Assembly: GCF_013408555.1 (NCBI RefSeq)
Contig: NZ_JACBZN010000001.1
Location: 1,984,001 to 2,048,000 of the forward strand
Direction: 5' to 3'
DNA length: 64,000 nt
Source of the DNA: Aeromicrobium tamlense
GTDB lineage: Bacteria; Actinomycetota; Actinomycetes; Propionibacteriales; Nocardioidaceae
Positions 17,901 to 25,175 of the stretch are shown here, in pieces. The notes beneath the pieces were generated by a model, which was not told the origin of the DNA, made no database searches, and was given only the letters and a program-made list of their open reading frames with translations. Position numbers and translations under genes: made by a program. Each line of letters begins with the position of its first letter. Position 1 is the stretch's first letter.

Positions 17901-19547
17901 GTCGGCGCGGTGCGCGAGGCGAACGAGCTCATCGGCCTCGAGCCCATGCGCAAGCCGTGGCTGCCGCCGCTGCCCGAGACCCTGGTCCTCGATGACCTCG
18001 AGGCGCCCACCGCACCGGACATCGGCGCCGAGCCCGTCATCGCGCCGATCGTCTTCGGTCGCGGCGACCTGCCGCACCTGCAGCAGCAGGAGGTCGCCTC
18101 GTGGGACCTGCAGAACGCCGGCCACCTCGTGATCGCCGGCCAGTCGCGGTCGGGCCGCTCGTGGTCGCTGCGCGCCATCGCCGCCGCGATCGCCCGCCAG
18201 ACCGCGCCCACCGACGTGCACGTCTTCGGCATCGACGCCGGCAACAATGCCCTGCTGCCGCTCGTGTCGCTGCCGCACGTGGGCGCCGTCGTCACCCGCA
18301 CCCAGATCGACCGGATCTTCCGCCTGTTCGACCACCTCGGTCGTGAGCTCACGCGGCGCCAGCAGCTGCTGGCCGAGCAGGGCTTCGCCGACATCGGCGA
18401 GCAGCGCGCGGCGGTCGCCGGCGCCGACCGGCTGCCGTACCTCGTGGTGCTGCTCGACCGGCTCGAGGGCTTCACCAGCGCGTTCGAGTCCGTCGACGGC
18501 GGCGTCCTGCTGGAGCGCCTCGTCGGCCTGCTCCAGGAGGGCGTGGGCGCCGGCATCCGCATCGTCATCGGCGCCGACCGCTCGGGCGTGCTCGGTCGGT
18601 ACGCGCTGCTGGTCGACGACCGGATCGTCCTGTCGATGAGCGACCCGTCCGACTACTCGGTCGTCGGCCTGCCGACGAAGCAGGTGCCCGCGCACATCCC
18701 GCCGGGTCGCGGCTTCCGCGCCGGCGAGCGCCCGCAGGAGGTGCAGTTCGCGATGCTCGACGCCTCGGGCGAGGGCACCGCGCAGGTCCGCGCGATCCAC
18801 GAGCTCGGCCGCGCCGTCTCCGAGCGCTACGGCGACATCCCCCGCGAGCTGCGGCCGCACCGCATCGACGAGCTGCCCGTGGCGATCAGCCTCGACGAGG
18901 CGCTCACCCTCGAGCCGTCCGAGGCCGCGCTCAGCCCCAGCTTCATCCCGGTCGGCGTCGGCGGTGACACGCTCGCGTTCGAGGGCTTCGACCCGCTGTC
19001 CACCGGCCCGGGCTTCCTCGTCGCCGGTCCTCCGCGCTCGGGCCGCAGCTCGGCGCTCGTCGTGCCGATCGGCCAGCACCTCGCGCACCGGCGCGACGTC
19101 CTGGTCATCGCGCCGCGCCGCTCGCCGCTGCGCGACCTCGACGACCGGCGCCTCCAGCAGTTCACCGGCGCCGAGCCCATCGAGGAGATCCGCGAGGCCA
19201 TCGGGCGCCTGCGCACGCAGCACCTGATCGTCGTCGACGACTTCGAGGTCCTCGGCGCGGACTCGCCGATCGGGCAGCTGCTCGGCGAGACCTACGGCGC
19301 GATGCGCGACACGCCGAACGCGATGATCATCGCGGGCGGCATCGACGAGCTCGGCTCGGTCTACCGCGGCCTCCCGTCCGACCTCAAACGCGGTCGCACG
19401 GGCCTCATCCTGTCGCCCCGCGCCTCGAACGACGGCGACGTCCTCAACGCCCGCCTCCCCCGCTCGGTCGGCGCCGCGGTCCCACCCGGCCGCGGCCTCC
19501 TCATCAACCCCACCGGCTACCGCTGGGTCCAGGTCCCCAAGGCCTGA
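14991..19547 (+). CDS. eccC: Type VII secretion FtsK/SpoIIIE-family ATPase (EccC/EssC-like)
   Basis: A 1518-residue motor protein that would engage WXG100 substrates. In order: a ubiquitin-like N terminus (ending LDPADTLASAGIRHGVVVG), an FHA-like domain (from about residue 105; LGIGTWTIGSAGHCAIRV), two membrane helices at about 301-343, then three FtsK-type ATPase domains. Domain 1 has an intact Walker A (GTTGSGKS, 717-724) and Walker B (LLIIIDEF). Domains 2 and 3 have Arg in place of the Walker lysine (GQSRSGRS, 1050-1057; GPPRSGRS, 1346-1353), as is usual in EccC. The FHA and ubiquitin-like modules recall the firmicute EssC layout. The ATG at 14991 follows GAGG. EccB, EccD, EccE and mycosin genes are absent from the window. 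Confidence 0.9.
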   Translation: MRLLVTAEAASSGEIRDAIVAYSATSTVGDLESVLQQLFGMRSPHADVADVIDLDARRGGVDRTGPGVFLGSRRLDPADTLASAGIRHGVVVGLGGPSRHREREPQGLVEVRVSSGRGAGRVHRLGIGTWTIGSAGHCAIRVDGAPEVAARLEVDAQGRVVVTADESARDLTLPIPERREPPTEPIVLQASVATRTKRRFRRRKPGLSALQQGRQVDPSAPLPLVRLDREPVTASVTWAPGAVLGVADVLFELGSVSAPDASLSPSANGPELDYNRPPRLHPPARTREFSLPTEPKKPDKSPIPLVMMLSPMVMSGFMYWRTGSIFSLMFMILMPIMMLLNATGTRRQQKVRYQEQLAEFHRRRADVEKAAVKSLADERGQRRSIYPDPASVLLFATGPRARLWERRRWDPDFLELRLGTSDLPSDVVVKDSTREQHEGPLRWTAPDVPVIVPLAPTAVLGVCGPSDQCLSTTSWLIAQVAALHSPTDASVWVFTDRDNAAAWEWTKWLPHARTSEDHPRAARVALDEDDRASMISELTHLVDRRKELDTDEREALPSVVVVLDGARELRMAPGMTSLLKMGAFVHVYFICLDRTRRELPEECRAIVELHGDLLDLETTAERHIDAVRRDEVDGVWLERLGRAVAPIRDVSTEDLSSSLPAASRLLDVLSLDSPTGQDLVRRWAGGGRTTKAVIGEGLDGPFRIDVRADGPHGLIAGTTGSGKSELLQTIIASLAVGNRPDEFNFVLIDYKGGAAFMDCQHLPHTVGMVTDLDGHLTTRALESLGAELRRREHQLADAAAKDIEDYLAARQPGDEPMPRLLIIIDEFAALVAELPDFVTGLVDVARRGRSLGVHLILATQRPAGVVNAEIKSNTNLRIALRVTDANDSDDVIESKAAAEIPKSFPGRAYARLGHSSLTPFQSSRVGGRPAGTERAELRTRGFGVDELVAPPSAATSDEDDVSIPTDLATLVGAVREANELIGLEPMRKPWLPPLPETLVLDDLEAPTAPDIGAEPVIAPIVFGRGDLPHLQQQEVASWDLQNAGHLVIAGQSRSGRSWSLRAIAAAIARQTAPTDVHVFGIDAGNNALLPLVSLPHVGAVVTRTQIDRIFRLFDHLGRELTRRQQLLAEQGFADIGEQRAAVAGADRLPYLVVLLDRLEGFTSAFESVDGGVLLERLVGLLQEGVGAGIRIVIGADRSGVLGRYALLVDDRIVLSMSDPSDYSVVGLPTKQVPAHIPPGRGFRAGERPQEVQFAMLDASGEGTAQVRAIHELGRAVSERYGDIPRELRPHRIDELPVAISLDEALTLEPSEAALSPSFIPVGVGGDTLAFEGFDPLSTGPGFLVAGPPRSGRSSALVVPIGQHLAHRRDVLVIAPRRSPLRDLDDRRLQQFTGAEPIEEIREAIGRLRTQHLIVVDDFEVLGADSPIGQLLGETYGAMRDTPNAMIIAGGIDELGSVYRGLPSDLKRGRTGLILSPRASNDGDVLNARLPRSVGAAVPPGRGLLINPTGYRWVQVPKA

Positions 19548-19555
19548 CCGGGGCT

Positions 19556-19641
19556 CTCGCCTCCGGCGAGCGAGATGTGTAGCGGTATCCACCCTTTTTC
19601 CGTCGGATCGGCCGAGAAGGGGTGGCTACCGCTACACATCT
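19556..19641 (-). repeat. 86-bp composite palindromic repeat, copy A (reverse orientation)
   Basis: A 69-bp palindrome (19573-19641) has 22-base arms starting AGATGTGTAGCGG, with one mismatch between arms. Two bases (CG) separate it from a 15-base tail hairpin (19556-19570; stem CTCGCC/GGCGAG, loop TCC, which is GGA on the other strand). It lies 9 bases after the eccC stop and upstream of the DUF559 gene. Copies B and C have the same total length and layout. Confidence 0.85.
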
Positions 19642-19725
19642 GGCGCTGGGGACAGCGTTCTCCCTCGTCCACAGGCCACCGCTCGGCTGTTCCCTCCCTC
19701 CTCCCCTGCCCGCCAGCCTCGAGGG

Positions 19726-20655
19726 ATGCGCGAGATCCCTGAGTCGCTGACCGGTCGGCCGTTCACCGTCGCCGAGGCGCGTGCTGCGGGAGTGAGCGCG
19801 CGGACGCTCGACGGCGGTCGCTTCCGGCGGCTGTTCCGCGGCGTCCATGTCCTCGCCTCCGAGGAGCCGACGTCACGGACGTGGCTGAGGGCCGCGGTCC
19901 TGGCCGGGCCCTCCGACGCCGTGGTCAGCCACCGCACCGCGCAGGAGCTCTGCGGACCCGAGCTCAGCGGCGCCGACGACCGCATCCACCTGTCCACCCG
20001 GCGCAACGCCGTCAGCCGGGACGAGCGCATCGCCGTGCACCGCCGCCTCCACCCGATCGCGTCGCACGAGGTCGACGGTCTCCCGGTCACGACGCCGGCG
20101 CGCACCTTCGTGGACTGCGCGCTGTCGCTGACGTTCGTCCAGCTCCTGGTCTTCGGCGACTGGCTGATCCACCGCGGACTCGTGGAGTTCGACGAGCTGC
20201 TGCACTACTGCCGCGGTCGTCACCTCGACGGCGTCGTCAACGCCCGCCGCGCGATGCAGTACCTCGTGGCCGACGCGCGCTCGCCGATGGAGACGCTCGT
20301 ACGCCTCATGATCGTGCTCTCGGGGCTGCCGCACCCGGCGTGCAACGTGACGCTCCTCGACGACGCAGGGCACCTGGTCGCCACGCCCGACCTCCAGTGG
20401 GCGCGCTTCAAGGTGGTGGTCGAGTACGACGGGATCTGGCACGAGCGGTCGCCCGACGACCGGCGGTGGCAGCGCGACCGGCGCGAGGAGCTGGAGCGGC
20501 GCGGCTGGACCGTGATCGTCGTCCACGACACCGACCTCGCGAAGCCGGTCTCGATCGTGACCCGGGTGCACGACGCCCTGGTGCGCGGCGGCTACCGCGG
20601 GCCTCGCCCGGTGTTCGGCCCGCGGTGGCACCGCGTGGTCCGGCAGCGCCTCTGA
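19726..20655 (+). CDS. AbiEi-like winged-helix plus DUF559 (VSR-like) nuclease-type protein
   Basis: A 309-residue protein. The N-terminal part resembles the AbiEi antitoxin-like winged helix common in actinomycetes (FTVAEARAAGVSARTLDGGRFRRLFRGVHV, then SHRTAQELCG). The C-terminal 110 residues resemble DUF559, a VSR-type endonuclease fold: SPMETLVRLMI, then DLQWARFKVVVEYDGIWH with acidic catalytic-type residues, RRWQRDRREELERRGWTVI, and a final VVHDTDL. The biochemical role of this family is not established. Copies A and B of the 86-bp repeat flank the gene in opposite orientations with tails pointing outward, so gene plus flanks look like a unit of 19556-20745. Confidence 0.8.
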   Translation: MREIPESLTGRPFTVAEARAAGVSARTLDGGRFRRLFRGVHVLASEEPTSRTWLRAAVLAGPSDAVVSHRTAQELCGPELSGADDRIHLSTRRNAVSRDERIAVHRRLHPIASHEVDGLPVTTPARTFVDCALSLTFVQLLVFGDWLIHRGLVEFDELLHYCRGRHLDGVVNARRAMQYLVADARSPMETLVRLMIVLSGLPHPACNVTLLDDAGHLVATPDLQWARFKVVVEYDGIWHERSPDDRRWQRDRREELERRGWTVIVVHDTDLAKPVSIVTRVHDALVRGGYRGPRPVFGPRWHRVVRQRL

Positions 20656-20659
20656 CAGA

Positions 20660-20745
20660 AAATGTGTAGCGGTGTCCACCGGAATCCGGCCGGATGGCTC
20701 GGAAAACGGTGGACACCGCTACACATCTCGCCCGCCGGAGGCGGG
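20660..20745 (+). repeat. 86-bp composite palindromic repeat, copy B
   Basis: The 69-bp palindrome occupies 20660-20728. Arms of 22 bases differ at one position (left arm begins AAATGTG, right arm reads AGATGTG on the other strand). CG and a tail hairpin at 20731-20745 follow (stem CCCGCC/GGCGGG, loop GGA). It sits between the DUF559 stop (five bases away) and the stop of the convergent PKD-like gene (12 bases away). A bidirectional terminator function is an alternative reading. Confidence 0.85.
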
Positions 20746-20757
20746 AACGGCGGAGGG

Positions 20758-21720
20758 TCAGTCGACCTCGGTGACGACGGACTGGATCTCGCCGACCTCG
20801 AGGGTCTGCGGCGCCGAGGTCCGGTCGATCGGGGCCGGCAGGTCGATCGGGCCCGCGGGCGTCGTGATGCGCACGGTGTAGGCGACCGACACGGAGACGT
20901 CGAACGCACCCGACCGGGCGTAGGCGTGCTCGACCGCGCCGGACTGGCCGACCGCGGCGCCCTCGACGCCGATGCCGCTGCCCGACCGACCGTCGCCGAA
21001 CGACCACGTCACCGTGCCCGGCGTGAACTCCACCGGGATCTGGAAGCCGAGGATGTCGACCGTGACCGTGGTCGCCTGCGCCTCGGCGGCGAAGTTCGTC
21101 GGAATGTTGACGTAGGAGCGGTCGGCCGGCTCGATCACGAACGTGGGCGTCGGCGCGAGCGCGAGCGCCCGCTCGATGATGTCCTCGGTGGTGATCGTCG
21201 GCGGCTCGGACTCGTTCGGCTCATCCGATCCACGGCACGTGATGCCGGCGCTGGAGAAGTTGTCCTCCGTGGCGCGGTTGTCCGCGCCCATCGCCCGTTC
21301 GAACACGCGGTAGCTGTACTCGCCGTCCACCGGGCACTGCGCGTCGAAGGCGGTGCAGAGAACGTCGTTGATGGTCTCGTAGTCCCTCACACCGGGGCCC
21401 GTGGCACGGACGGAGTTGTCGGCGCAGTTGGGCACGTACACCCGCTGGGTCCACGGCACCGGCACGCTGATGGCACCTCCGCCTCCACCACCACCGCCGC
21501 CCGGGTTGCCCTGCTCGCCGCCCTCGGAGCCGCAGACGTCGACGCCGCCGGAGCCGGCCTCGCCACCCCATCCCCCGGGGCAGTCGTCAGCGGCGGCGGG
21601 AGCCACGGTGGACAGCTGGAGAGCCGCCACGAGGCCTGCGAGCAGGACCGTGGCGGACAGGAGCGCGCCGACGCGGCGCGCGAACGAGGTCAGCCCAACT
21701 GGTAGCGCAGCAGCACCCAT
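20758..21720 (-). CDS. Secreted PKD-like protein of the WXG100 operon
   Basis: A 320-residue protein with an N-terminal signal peptide (hydrophobic ALLSATVLLAGLVAAL, then APAAAD), a Gly-rich stretch including nine consecutive glycines, a middle part with Cys residues, and a C-terminal PKD-like beta domain (VTWSFGDGRSGSG ... VEHAYARSGAFDVSVSVAYTV). PKD-like domains mediate extracellular protein contacts. I use the ATG at 21720, preceded by GGAAGGA. It overlaps the end of the upstream lipoprotein gene by 31 bases. It is the third gene after esx, so it may act at the cell surface with the type VII products. Confidence 0.75.
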   Translation of the reverse strand: MGAAALPVGLTSFARRVGALLSATVLLAGLVAALQLSTVAPAAADDCPGGWGGEAGSGGVDVCGSEGGEQGNPGGGGGGGGGAISVPVPWTQRVYVPNCADNSVRATGPGVRDYETINDVLCTAFDAQCPVDGEYSYRVFERAMGADNRATEDNFSSAGITCRGSDEPNESEPPTITTEDIIERALALAPTPTFVIEPADRSYVNIPTNFAAEAQATTVTVDILGFQIPVEFTPGTVTWSFGDGRSGSGIGVEGAAVGQSGAVEHAYARSGAFDVSVSVAYTVRITTPAGPIDLPAPIDRTSAPQTLEVGEIQSVVTEVD

Positions 21721-22262
21721 TGGTCGTCCTTCCACTGAAGATCGGCCGTGAAGGGCAAGCCCTTGGCCGCGTCGATGGTCGTCGTCTTCTTCTTGCCGTC
21801 GGTGGTGACCACGGACTCGCCCGCAGGCACGTCCATCGTCAGCTTCACCTGGTAGAAGACATCGTCGTTGATGGTCGGCTTTCCAGCCAACTCGTAGGTG
21901 ACCGGGCCGGACAGGATCGACTGCTTGTTGATCTTGCCGTTGTCATGGTTGTCGGCCCACTCGCGGCACGTCTCGCACGAGCCGAGGTCGGCGATCGAGG
22001 TCAGGGCGGGAACGTCCGAGGTGGCCATCATGTAGAACACGGTGTCGGCCGCGTACTGCGCAAACGCCTCGGCGCCCTCGGCACTCTGCTCGTCGGCGGG
22101 CCGCTGCGGCAGCGCATCGGCGGCCCAGGTGGCCTCGGTGGTCGGCTCGGTCGTGGCGGACGCGCTGGGCCGCGGGCCCGCGGTGTCCTCGTCACCACCG
22201 CCGCACGCGGCGGTCAGTCCGAGCATCAGCGCCACGGCAGCGGCGGCGATGGTCCTGCGCAT
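21690..22262 (-). CDS. Lipoprotein, DUF6318-like
   Basis: A 190-residue protein starting with a lipoprotein signal (MRRTIAAAAVALMLGLTAAC), a low-complexity Ser/Thr/Pro linker, then a compact domain with TSDVPALTSIADLGSCETCREWAD. The paired Cys and this wording resemble the DUF6318 lipoproteins of actinomycetes. The C-terminal part (VYQVKLTMDVPAGESVV ... WKDDQWVLLRYQLG) looks like an NTF2-like sheet. The start at 22262 is preferred over the longer frame because the signal peptide begins there. It lies between the WXG100 gene and the PKD-like gene. Molecular function is unknown. Confidence 0.75.
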   Translation of the reverse strand: MRRTIAAAAVALMLGLTAACGGGDEDTAGPRPSASATTEPTTEATWAADALPQRPADEQSAEGAEAFAQYAADTVFYMMATSDVPALTSIADLGSCETCREWADNHDNGKINKQSILSGPVTYELAGKPTINDDVFYQVKLTMDVPAGESVVTTDGKKKTTTIDAAKGLPFTADLQWKDDQWVLLRYQLG

Positions 22263-22286
22263 GGGTGCTCCCTTCGGCACAGCCGA

Positions 22287-22317
22287 GACGCCCGGCCCCC
22301 ACGGGAGGCCGGGCGTC
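22287..22317 (-). terminator. Hairpin between esx and the lipoprotein gene
   Basis: Perfect 11-base stem GACGCCCGGCC/GGCCGGGCGTC with a 9-base loop, 10 bases after the esx stop. No T-run follows. It probably ends or attenuates the esx transcript and protects its 3' end, so that the small secreted protein is made in excess over the two genes downstream. Confidence 0.6.
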
Positions 22318-22326
22318 ACAGGCAGG

Positions 22327-22632
22327 TCAGCGAGGCGACTGCAGGGGCGACAGCACGGGGTGCTGGTCGGCCTCCTTGGCGCCCTCGGCGAACTTGTTGT
22401 GCTGGAAGGCCACGTCGGTACCGGCGTTGGCGAACGCCTGGCACAGCTGGGTGAGCGCCTGCTTGAACTGGACCCAGGCCTCGTTGAACTCCTTGGCGCC
22501 GGTCGACTGCCACTCCTCGTTGGCCTGGTTCAGGGAGCCGTCCACGTTGGTGATCATCGTGTCGGTTTCCTGCATCGACTTGTTCAGCGTGTTGTACAGC
22601 GCGTAGAGATCTTCGATCCGAGCTTGCACCAT
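22327..22632 (-). CDS. WXG100-family (Esx-like) type VII secretion protein
   Basis: A 101-residue protein, the typical size of the family. It is predicted to be two helices joined by a turn at EEWQSTGAKEF near residues 39-49. The turn has W-x-S-x-G spacing in place of plain WxG. Residues before and after are amphipathic helices (IEDLYALYNTLNKSMQETD and AWVQFKQALTQLCQAF). Such proteins are exported as dimers by EccC-type machines. ATG at 22632 with GAAGGAG eight bases upstream. It begins the leftward operon and is divergent from the gene at 22836. Confidence 0.85.
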   Translation of the reverse strand: MVQARIEDLYALYNTLNKSMQETDTMITNVDGSLNQANEEWQSTGAKEFNEAWVQFKQALTQLCQAFANAGTDVAFQHNKFAEGAKEADQHPVLSPLQSPR

Positions 22633-22835
22633 GGGTTTGTCTCCTTCGTGAGTTCGTCCCCCGATTTATTCGAACGCAGGGACCAGGATGCTGGGCACGA
22701 GCGTATCGGACGATGCGCACGCTGGCAGCCCTACCCGACCATCGAACATGGCCCGTTGTGACCATGCCGGGCTGACGAGGTCGGCGATCGACGCTACGCT
22801 GGCCCTGCCGAAGCACACCATCGCCGGGGGAAACG

Positions 22836-23180
22836 ATGACACCTGAAGACACCGAGGAAAAGACCGAGCCCAACCTGTTCCGGGGGACGCTGCAGTCCGC
22901 CAAGACCACGGTCACGAACTGTGGGAACAACGTGTACTCGGGCTACGGATCGCCGCTCGACGCGATCGCCAACCCGCTCGCCAACGGCGGCTGGGTCTGC
23001 ACCGAGGCCGACTCGTGGATCGCCGAGCTCAAGGAGCAGTGCACCGGCATCCCCGAGGCCTTCGACGACGCCGTCTCCACGATCCAGGCGCGCATCGGCT
23101 CCGAGCCCGACCGGGTGCCCGAGAACGACTGGCGCGGGAACAACTGGCCGCGCCAGTGGCGCATGCAGAGCATGTACTGA
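22836..23180 (+). CDS. Small conserved-looking protein preceding the large type VII-associated protein
   Basis: A 114-residue soluble protein with an acidic start (MTPEDTEEKTEP), a middle part containing three Cys (TNCGNN, GWVCTEAD, EQCTGIP), a predicted helix WIAELKEQ ... EAFDDAVSTIQARIG, and a Trp/Arg/Asn-rich tail (DWRGNNWPRQWRMQSMY). No family is recognised. It is ESX-sized, lies just before the gene for a large putative secreted protein, and has its own ribosome-binding site. Small helical partner proteins encoded upstream of LXG-type substrates offer a precedent, but this role is inferred. Confidence 0.7.
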   Translation: MTPEDTEEKTEPNLFRGTLQSAKTTVTNCGNNVYSGYGSPLDAIANPLANGGWVCTEADSWIAELKEQCTGIPEAFDDAVSTIQARIGSEPDRVPENDWRGNNWPRQWRMQSMY

Positions 23181-23189
23181 GGACGGCCC

Positions 23190-25175
23190 ATGACCACCGT
23201 CACCATCAAGATCGACGAGATCAGCGCCGCCATCACCGCGATGGAGGACCTCTCCTCAGAGGTCACCTCCCAGGCAGGGGTCGCGCGATCCGCGTCCCCG
23301 ATCAGCCTGCCGAGCCTGTCCGAGAGCACGCTGGGCAAGAAGACCCGCTGGCTCGACGACCACCTCGAGGACCTCACCACGCGCCGCGACCTGGCGATCC
23401 TGCTCGACACCGAGGGCACTGGCTCCGCGTCGTACACGGTCACCAGCGACACGCTGTCCAACGTCAAGGAGATGCTGGGCCAGGAGCTCGCGGCCGCCGC
23501 GGGCACCATCGACGCCACGTCCGACCAGGACCAGCTCGACCACCTCGCCGGCCTGCTCGAGACGTGGAAGGACGATCCCGACGTCATGTCGGCGATGTTC
23601 ACCGAGCTCGGCCCCGACGGCACCGTCGGCTTCATGGCCACCATCTCCTCGGCGATGGGCTACGGCGGCGTCGGCGACCCCGACGTCTACACGTCCCTGG
23701 CCGAGGACTTCCGCTCCGGACTCGCCACCGCCTCGAACGCCCCCGGCTTCCCGGCCGAGGAGTTCGGCCAGGAGATCGTGCGCTTCAGCGTCGCGCCCCT
23801 GCTCACCGACGAGGAGCAGCAGGCCTTCGCCGAGGAGTTCGGCATGGGCATGAACGGCGCGAACATCCTCACGTTCCTCATGGGCGACACGTCGTACTCC
23901 GACGACTTCCTGCTCGGGGCGGCCAACCAGCTCGACGACTTCGAGCGGATGGCCCGCGACGGCGTGCTGACCGCGCAGGACTGGTACAGCCACAACGGCT
24001 ACGGACCGCTGCCCACCGGCAACGAGACCGGCTGGTACGACGATCCGATGGCGATGATCATGCACAACTTCGGGGAGAACCCCGAGGCTGGCCTGACCTT
24101 CTTCACCCAGCCCACCGAGGACGGCTGGGACCGTCAGACCTACTACTTCAACGACCGCGAGTGGAAGGCCGACGGCTACGGCGGCATCTCGCACGCGGTC
24201 GAGGGCATCGGCACCTCCGCGGAGAACCTGACGAACGACCCGGAGGCCACCACCGGCCTGGTCTCGCGGTTCCTCGACCAGGTCGCCAACAGCCCTGGCT
24301 TCAACGCCAACGATGCCCAGCCGGCCTCGCCGTACATCGCCGACCTGCTGAAGTTCTACATGCCGGCGGTCGACACGGCCTTGCGGTTCCCGAACGAGGA
24401 CGGCGACGGCGGCTCCACGTCGCTGACGATCGACAACTTCGGGTCGTTCGACCACTACCCGATCCTGTTCACCGACGACCTCGACTCGCTCATGCAGGTC
24501 TCGATGAGCACGCCCGAGGGCATGCAGCGCATCGCGGAGGGCGTCGGCGTCTACCAGCAGACGCAGATCAACAACATCGCCGCCGCGCTCGAGGCGAACC
24601 CCGACGATCCCGACCTGCGCATGCAGCTGCGCGACGTGCTGCAGCGCTCGGCGGCCCTCCAGGGCTTCGGCGAGTACTCGGTCGGCCAGGTCGAGATCGA
24701 CGGCGCCGAGGACCGCGACGCGCAGCGCCAGGCCTTCATCGACCTGGTCAGCGACGCCACCAGCCTCGTGCCCCTGCCCGGGGCCGACGTGGTAGGCGAG
24801 TTCGGCAGCGACCTGATCGACTTCGGCTTCAGCCAGGCCGTCGACCTCGGCACCGACGCGGCCGGTGACGCGTTCACGTCCGAGGCCGCAGCGGCCACCG
24901 ACAACGCCAACGACCGGGCCGCGGCCGGCACCAACCGGGTCAAGATCACGGCGTACCTCGCCCTGGTCGAGTCGGGCGTCATCCCGCGCGACGAGGTGCC
25001 GGACTCGTTCTTCCAGAACGGTCGCCTCATCAGCGCCGCCGACATCCCGCCCGACCAGGTGTCCGCCTACGCCCAGACCGCGATGTCCGGCGTCAGCTCG
25101 TACGCGTCGAACAACGACCTCGAGGGGCCGTACCGGGACGAGTTCCTCGAGTACTACGGACCGGCGGGAGAGTGA
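23190..25175 (+). CDS. Large type VII-associated protein (DUF6571-like)
   Basis: A 661-residue, strongly acidic protein without a signal peptide. Residues 1-79 (IDEISAAITAMEDL, SPISLPSL, KTRWLDDHL, LAILLDTEG) align with the N-terminal segment of the hydrolase at 3854-5560. The central region has several HNGYGPLP-, NFGENPEAGLTFF- and FNDREWKADGYGG-type blocks that I associate, with moderate certainty, with DUF6571 proteins of actinomycetes. The tail is an Ala-rich helical region with ADIPPDQVSAYAQT. No catalytic motif is evident. It has a ribosome-binding site (GAGGA), and its stop overlaps the next start in a GTGA. Confidence 0.75.
   Translation: MTTVTIKIDEISAAITAMEDLSSEVTSQAGVARSASPISLPSLSESTLGKKTRWLDDHLEDLTTRRDLAILLDTEGTGSASYTVTSDTLSNVKEMLGQELAAAAGTIDATSDQDQLDHLAGLLETWKDDPDVMSAMFTELGPDGTVGFMATISSAMGYGGVGDPDVYTSLAEDFRSGLATASNAPGFPAEEFGQEIVRFSVAPLLTDEEQQAFAEEFGMGMNGANILTFLMGDTSYSDDFLLGAANQLDDFERMARDGVLTAQDWYSHNGYGPLPTGNETGWYDDPMAMIMHNFGENPEAGLTFFTQPTEDGWDRQTYYFNDREWKADGYGGISHAVEGIGTSAENLTNDPEATTGLVSRFLDQVANSPGFNANDAQPASPYIADLLKFYMPAVDTALRFPNEDGDGGSTSLTIDNFGSFDHYPILFTDDLDSLMQVSMSTPEGMQRIAEGVGVYQQTQINNIAAALEANPDDPDLRMQLRDVLQRSAALQGFGEYSVGQVEIDGAEDRDAQRQAFIDLVSDATSLVPLPGADVVGEFGSDLIDFGFSQAVDLGTDAAGDAFTSEAAAATDNANDRAAAGTNRVKITAYLALVESGVIPRDEVPDSFFQNGRLISAADIPPDQVSAYAQTAMSGVSSYASNNDLEGPYRDEFLEYYGPAGE

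Noticed and set aside
14850..19592. A 1580-codon open frame on the minus strand opposite eccC
   Set aside because: It mirrors eccC codon structure, is low in complexity and rich in Arg/Gly/Val/Asp, and has no domain. Long antisense frames are expected at this GC content.
19573..20728. Copies A and B as ends of a classical insertion sequence
   Set aside because: The enclosed gene has no transposase catalytic pattern and no target-site duplication is evident; kept only as a hypothesis of a REP-like unit.
20758..21735. Nine-glycine stretch in the PKD-like protein as a phase-variable repeat
   Set aside because: The codons are varied GGN triplets rather than a pure homopolymer or a uniform short repeat, so slippage is unlikely.
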